From a virus, in IMG/VR virus record IMGVR_UViG_3300028895_000085, positions 1-37,564 of that record: a DNA stretch of 37,564 bases. One strand, 5' to 3'. Positions 34,971 through 37,564 of this stretch are shown here, piece after piece. Below the pieces are notes generated by a model that had not been told where the DNA came from, did no database searches, and saw only the letters and a list, made by a program, of their open reading frames with translations. The first letter of the stretch is position 1. Each line of letters begins with the position of its first letter. The translations under genes and the position numbers were made by a program.

Positions 34971-34991
34971 ATCTGCCGCCGGTCGGCAGAT
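34971..34991 (-). other. hairpin in the protease-GroES gap
   Basis: Perfect 8-bp stem ATCTGCCG (34971-34978) and CGGCAGAT (34984-34991) with a 5-base loop, in the 137-base gap between the protease stop and the GroES-like start. No T-run follows on the minus strand, so it is more likely an RNA processing or stability element than a full terminator. A short open frame crosses the gap but has no good start. Confidence 0.42.
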
Positions 34992-35064
34992 TGCTCGTTT
35001 CTCATCCACCTCGTCTTCCAGCGAGATGGTCTTCTCGATACGCTGCCCCGCCCCCAGGGGGATG

Positions 35065-36150
35065 CTATTTCTGGAACTCGCCGAGTCCGTTGCGGTACCT
35101 GTGGTACAGCATGTCGTACTCGCTCTCCTCTTCCTTCTCGACCACATTGAATCGGCACAGTGCCAACTGCGTACGGACGTCGTCGACAGTGTCACGGAAC
35201 CGAGCGACAGGCACCGAGAAGTTCAGTGTGTCACCCTCACCCGCAACCAGGACGCCGATCACATTGCAGTCGAGATCGAACACAGGCCCGCCTGAGTTAC
35301 CCGGATACGCCGGGCTGGTGGTCTGCAGCATTACGTGCCAGTTGTAGCACTGGTACCGTTCCCATCCCGCCTTGCGGTTATACAGATCACGGTTGATGCC
35401 GGACACGATACCGAGTGACACGCTGTTGAAGTTGTAGATGCCGTGCGGCGAGCCCATGATAAAGACCTTGTCGCCCATGCGTAGCCGATCGATCTCAGCG
35501 AGTTCCGCGTAGGGGAGGTCGGGCCTCTGTACGTACTCCACGTAGTTCTTCTGGCTCAAACCATCGGCAGGTGCCCACTGCGGGCCAGGTCGCCGTGCGT
35601 GTTCGAGGTCCAACTGCATGAAAGCAATGTCGTTCTCTTTGTCCTCGATCGCGTGCTTGACCGGGAAGATCCGCCCGTCGTCCAGCTTGATGTCGTATTC
35701 ACCGTACTGACCGTCAGTGACATGCTTCGCGGTGAAGATGATCCCATCACTGGAGATCAGACAGCCGGAACCCTGGCACTCGCCCTTCTTGTAAACATGC
35801 ACGACCGCACTGCGGACCATGGCGACCTCGTCGGCGATGCCATCGTCACGTTCCGCAATCGTGACACGCTTGGTCACGGGTTGCTTGGTGACGACAGTGG
35901 GCTTCTCAGTGGCGAGGATGAGAGCCACGATGGCAGCGATGGCGATAAGGATCGTCGCCGCCACGTGCGGGCCGACCGAGACGGGCATGTCGGGCTTGGG
36001 TTCCGATTTGATGGCGTCCTGTACCAGTTCGTTACTCATGCTGTTCCCCTCGGTGAGTAGCCGGTAGCAAGAAAGCAGCGAGTATATGGCTACGAATACA
36101 CTCGCTGCAATGAGTGTCGGGCAGATGGTCTGCTCGGCGTTCGTCATCAT
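35065..36150 (-). CDS. membrane-anchored trypsin-like serine protease
   Basis: A 361-residue protein with two N-terminal transmembrane segments (about 12-32 and 64-81) and a chymotrypsin/HtrA-type protease domain: H143 in FTAKHVTDG, D174 in KENDIAFMQLD, S286 in PGNSGGPVFD. No PDZ domain follows. The ATG at 36150 overlaps the previous stop (ATGA). A second in-frame ATG at 36039 has a strong GAGGGGAA site and would give a 324-residue form with one membrane segment. In transcription order it comes right before GroES and the packaging genes. It is not a standard prohead protease family. The target could be virion, host envelope or host defence proteins; this is not shown. Confidence 0.85.
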   Translation of the reverse strand: MMTNAEQTICPTLIAASVFVAIYSLLSCYRLLTEGNSMSNELVQDAIKSEPKPDMPVSVGPHVAATILIAIAAIVALILATEKPTVVTKQPVTKRVTIAERDDGIADEVAMVRSAVVHVYKKGECQGSGCLISSDGIIFTAKHVTDGQYGEYDIKLDDGRIFPVKHAIEDKENDIAFMQLDLEHARRPGPQWAPADGLSQKNYVEYVQRPDLPYAELAEIDRLRMGDKVFIMGSPHGIYNFNSVSLGIVSGINRDLYNRKAGWERYQCYNWHVMLQTTSPAYPGNSGGPVFDLDCNVIGVLVAGEGDTLNFSVPVARFRDTVDDVRTQLALCRFNVVEKEEESEYDMLYHRYRNGLGEFQK

Positions 36151-36503
36151 ACGTTCAGCGGGTTCCGCTTGATCTCGGTGAGGTAGAACGTCCCGCCGTT
36201 GGTGTCACTCTGGTAGTGCAGAGTGTTCTCACCCTCGGGCATGTTGACCACGATGGCCTTCGACTTCGGGCACATCCACGCGATGTTCGCGGCGGTCGCC
36301 GTGGTGAGGATGCCGAGCAGAATGTTGCCGGTGTCGGTCGCCATGATGAGGTACGACTTGCCGCCGGTGACGGTGAGCGTGTGGTCCCCGCCGTCCGCTG
36401 CGGCGTCTGTCGCGGTTTGGCCGGTGGCGTGGACGGGATCTGCCGATACGGCACCCGGAACGGCGTTTTGGCCCCCGTTTGAGGCGAGTTTCACTACGTG
36501 CAT
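36147..36503 (-). CDS. small beta-rich virion-like protein, first late gene
   Basis: A 118-residue Ala/Thr/Gly-rich protein with strand-turn patterns (GDHTLTVTGGKSYLIMATDTGNILLG, GENTLHYQSDTNGGTFYLTEI). It resembles small phage structural proteins but no family is certain. AGGAGA precedes the ATG. It is the first gene of the late operon, about 80 bases downstream of a possible promoter at the dyad cluster. Confidence 0.6.
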   Translation of the reverse strand: MHVVKLASNGGQNAVPGAVSADPVHATGQTATDAAADGGDHTLTVTGGKSYLIMATDTGNILLGILTTATAANIAWMCPKSKAIVVNMPEGENTLHYQSDTNGGTFYLTEIKRNPLNV

Positions 36504-36591
36504 GTCCGGTCTCCTGATTCGATTTCGATGGTCTTCTCCATAAGTCCGTCGTGGGAACCGCGTAGACGGGTAAATTCACCGGGTTTCTCTG

Positions 36592-36621
36592 TAAATACGT
36601 CATAAAAACCCCGGATGTCAA
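36592..36621 (-). promoter_or_regulatory. candidate late promoter
   Basis: Minus strand TTGACA (36621-36616) and TATTTA (36597-36592) with an 18-base spacer. The -35 is perfect, the -10 weak (3 of 6). It points at the late operon starting at 36503 and overlaps the first dyad, so a dyad-binding protein would block or guide polymerase. Confidence 0.4.
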
Positions 36622-36677
36622 CAAATATGTTGACATTTCGGCGGAATCTGTCAACATTTGTGTTGACTTTTCCGGGG
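36609..36677. repeat. double dyad cluster (operator or origin element)
   Basis: Dyad 1 is ATGTCAACA-AATA-TGTTGACAT (36615-36636); dyad 2 is GTCAACA-TTTG-TGTTGAC (36650-36667). Centres are 33 bp apart, about three helical turns. An outer inverted repeat CCCCGGA (36609-36615) and TCCGGGG (36671-36677) encloses both. Four octamer copies alternate in orientation. Confidence 0.72.
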
Positions 36678-36730
36678 AGGGGGTATTCTGGACAAGTTGG
36701 GTCGGGTTTCTGAATTTTGGTGTCGAGTGG

Positions 36731-36750
36731 GGGTCTCCCACGGGGGACCC
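36731..36750. other. strong G/C hairpin
   Basis: GGGTCTCC-CACG-GGGGACCC forms an 8-bp stem with one G-T wobble and a 4-base loop. No T tract follows on either strand, so it is not a standard terminator. It may be structural or regulatory in the control region. Confidence 0.4.
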
Positions 36751-36897
36751 ATACGCAAATCCCACCAAACCAAGGGTACCACCCCCACCCCCAAAACGAC
36801 AAAAATCCTGCAAAATTCCCCGATTCATTTGGCACACACGCATTCATTCCCCATACTATAAGCATAGGCCAATGGTGGCTAATGCCTGGGGGTGACT

Positions 36898-36951
36898 ATG
36901 GATCGCACAATCTGGATACTGGCCGTACTTACATACATGGCACTTTGCTAA
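36898..36951 (+). CDS. 17-residue hydrophobic micro-ORF
   Basis: ATG at 36898 after GGGGGTGA, encoding MDRTIWILAVLTYMALC, then TAA, with the next gene's own GGGGGTGG site right behind it. It could be a leader peptide or a tiny membrane peptide. A TATAAG box lies 36 bases upstream. It is short, so chance remains possible. Confidence 0.35.
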   Translation: MDRTIWILAVLTYMALC

Positions 36952-36963
36952 GGGGGTGGCACA

Positions 36964-37161
36964 ATGGCAACCGCACGCGAATACGCACAAAGCATTATGA
37001 AAACTGCCGAACAACTACAGAATTGGTATGCTGAACACCCCGAACGGGATGATATGCGGCTACAGCTATCACAGACCTATTCGGAATTCGGTAGGCTGGC
37101 CGATGATATCATGGATACACCAATAGCGGAACAAGACCGCATTTACGGCCAACCAGAGTAG
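36964..37161 (+). CDS. small helical protein (65 aa)
   Basis: Begins MATAREYAQSIMKTAEQLQN and is predicted to form two amphipathic helices; acidic overall. It has a GGGGGTGG ribosome site and is followed by a good intrinsic terminator, which argues for a real transcription unit. It is isolated in the control region, as early phage regulators or host-takeover peptides often are. No family recognised. Confidence 0.6.
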   Translation: MATAREYAQSIMKTAEQLQNWYAEHPERDDMRLQLSQTYSEFGRLADDIMDTPIAEQDRIYGQPE

Positions 37162-37185
37162 AATCGGCCCGAAAGTTTACGCACT

Positions 37186-37230
37186 GGGGGCGTGTGGCGT
37201 GGGTCTTAGACCACCACCACGCCCCATTTT
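37186..37230 (+). terminator. intrinsic terminator
   Basis: Stem GGGGCGTG (37187-37194) with CACGCCCC (37218-37225), extended inside by TGG/CCA and a GGTCT-TAG-ACC element, followed by ATTTTACT. It lies just downstream of the 65-residue gene. Confidence 0.72.
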
Positions 37231-37313
37231 ACTACTACTGCCCATAGTAGCAACCCCCTACACCAACCACACCCCACGATTGCACCAACCTTCCCCCAAC
37301 CTATGTCACTCAG

Positions 37314-37424
37314 GTTAGAGTAAAAAAACCGCACGCACGCTATCGTAAAGGCCTATTTCTTTCTTTTTACTCTATCTACTCTAACTAAAGAGAAAAAAAT
37401 AGAGTATAGCAAAGCCCATAGGCC
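37314..37424. repeat. inverted heptamer cluster with AT-rich core (candidate origin)
   Basis: Four copies of TAGAGTA in mixed orientation: 37316-37322 (+), 37368-37374 (-), 37377-37383 (-), 37400-37406 (+). The first and third extend to a perfect GTTAGAGTA/TACTCTAAC pair. GGCCTAT (37350-37356) and ATAGGCC (37418-37424) bracket an AT-rich core, and another ATAGGCC lies at 36864-36870. This resembles iteron plus unwinding element layouts; function is not shown. Confidence 0.55.
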
Positions 37425-37564
37425 ATTTACACACCCCACCCCACACGCTACAATCCTGAAACATTCCCACACACGCCCCACACCCTAACGCGTTTCCCCC
37501 TATAGGATATTTTTAGACTCCCAAAAGTCAGTGAAGTCGGTGTAAATCGCCATAACCCACACCC

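Larger units (their letters stand above)
36504..36897. other. non-coding control region between divergent transcripts
   Basis: No convincing gene in either strand. Contents: a possible minus-strand promoter; two TGTCAACA-type dyads enclosed by an outer inverted repeat; a strong hairpin at 36731-36750; a G-rich minus-strand tract around 36770-36797 (GGGGGTGGGGG); and a TATAAG box at 36857-36862 before the plus-strand micro-ORF. A 123-codon minus frame across it has no coding character. Confidence 0.6.
37162..37564. other. non-coding right end with terminator and repeats
   Basis: No gene seen. It contains the terminator after the 65-residue gene, a small hairpin CTACTA/TAGTAG (37232-37250), C/A-rich flanks (37250-37310 and 37425-37500, G-rich on the minus strand), and an AT-rich core with inverted heptamers. 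The layout fits a replication origin or genome-end region. Confidence 0.55.

Noticed and set aside
34911-35195. A 94-codon minus frame in the protease-GroES gap
   Set aside because: Most of it overlaps the protease gene; the remaining part has no ATG and only a weak GTG start.
36494-36865. A 123-codon minus frame and a 105-codon plus frame across the control region
   Set aside because: Amino-acid composition is odd (Trp/Pro/Gly-rich), no ribosome site, and both cross the dyads and hairpins.
37497-37506. CCCTATAGG, similar to the end of T7-type promoters
   Set aside because: No single-subunit RNA polymerase gene is present and the rest of the T7 consensus is missing.
1-37564. A temperate lifestyle, suggested by the Leu762 polymerase and an excisionase-like protein
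   Set aside because: No integrase, repressor, ParA/ParB pair or attachment site was recognised; the evidence is too thin to claim lysogeny.
1-37564. tRNA genes, CRISPR arrays, insertion sequences
   Set aside because: No cloverleaf-like unit, regular spaced repeats or transposase frame was seen by eye; a tRNAscan or IS search would settle it.

Overview
This window reads as most or all of a tailed double-stranded DNA bacteriophage genome of podovirus type, probably from an uncultured source. Every recognisable gene is a phage replication, recombination, packaging or virion gene. There are no host metabolic genes, tRNAs, rRNAs, CRISPR arrays or transposases. Short-tail morphology is inferred: terminase, portal, scaffold, capsid, a P22 gp4-like tail adaptor, a propeller/nozzle-like protein and large internal proteins are present, while no tape-measure, tail-tube or sheath gene is visible. 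Coding DNA is GC-rich with good Shine-Dalgarno sites and many ATGA, TAATG and TGATG stop/start overlaps. I cannot name the host.

Layout. Transcription is bipolar. A plus-strand block (about 39 to 12534) carries early functions: family A DNA polymerase with proofreading domain, VRR-NUC nuclease, RecB-like nuclease with a Cys cluster, Sak4-like RecA-fold ATPase, a candidate ssDNA-binding partner, a TOPRIM primase fused to an SF3-type helicase, a RecG-type branch-migration helicase, several small zinc-binding or unknown proteins, and a truncated HNH endonuclease. This block meets the late block tail to tail near 12520, where a perfect 14-bp inverted repeat sits.

The minus-strand late block (36503 down to 12518) runs in transcription order: small virion-like protein, membrane-anchored trypsin-like protease, GroES-like co-chaperonin, small proteins, HExxH protein, candidate small terminase, large terminase, portal, basic protein, zinc-ribbon protein, scaffold, major capsid protein, two related ConA-like proteins, a terminator, tail adaptor, a split nozzle-like gene interrupted by three adhesin-like genes, tail fibre-like protein, internal/ejection candidates including a 1252-residue protein, and a small holin/XhlA-like membrane protein. 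No endolysin was recognised.

The right end (36504 to 37564) is mostly non-coding and repeat-rich. It holds two operator-like dyads overlapping TTGACA elements, a strong hairpin, a 17-residue micro-ORF, a 65-residue gene, a terminator, and an AT-rich core ringed by inverted heptamers. If the molecule is circular or circularly permuted, this is the control/origin region from which both blocks diverge. The most notable points are the split nozzle/adhesin cassette with a reused C-terminal strand, the double dyad, the phage-borne RecG within a dense recombination set, the Leu762-type polymerase with an altered motif C, and the protease plus GroES pair ahead of the packaging genes.
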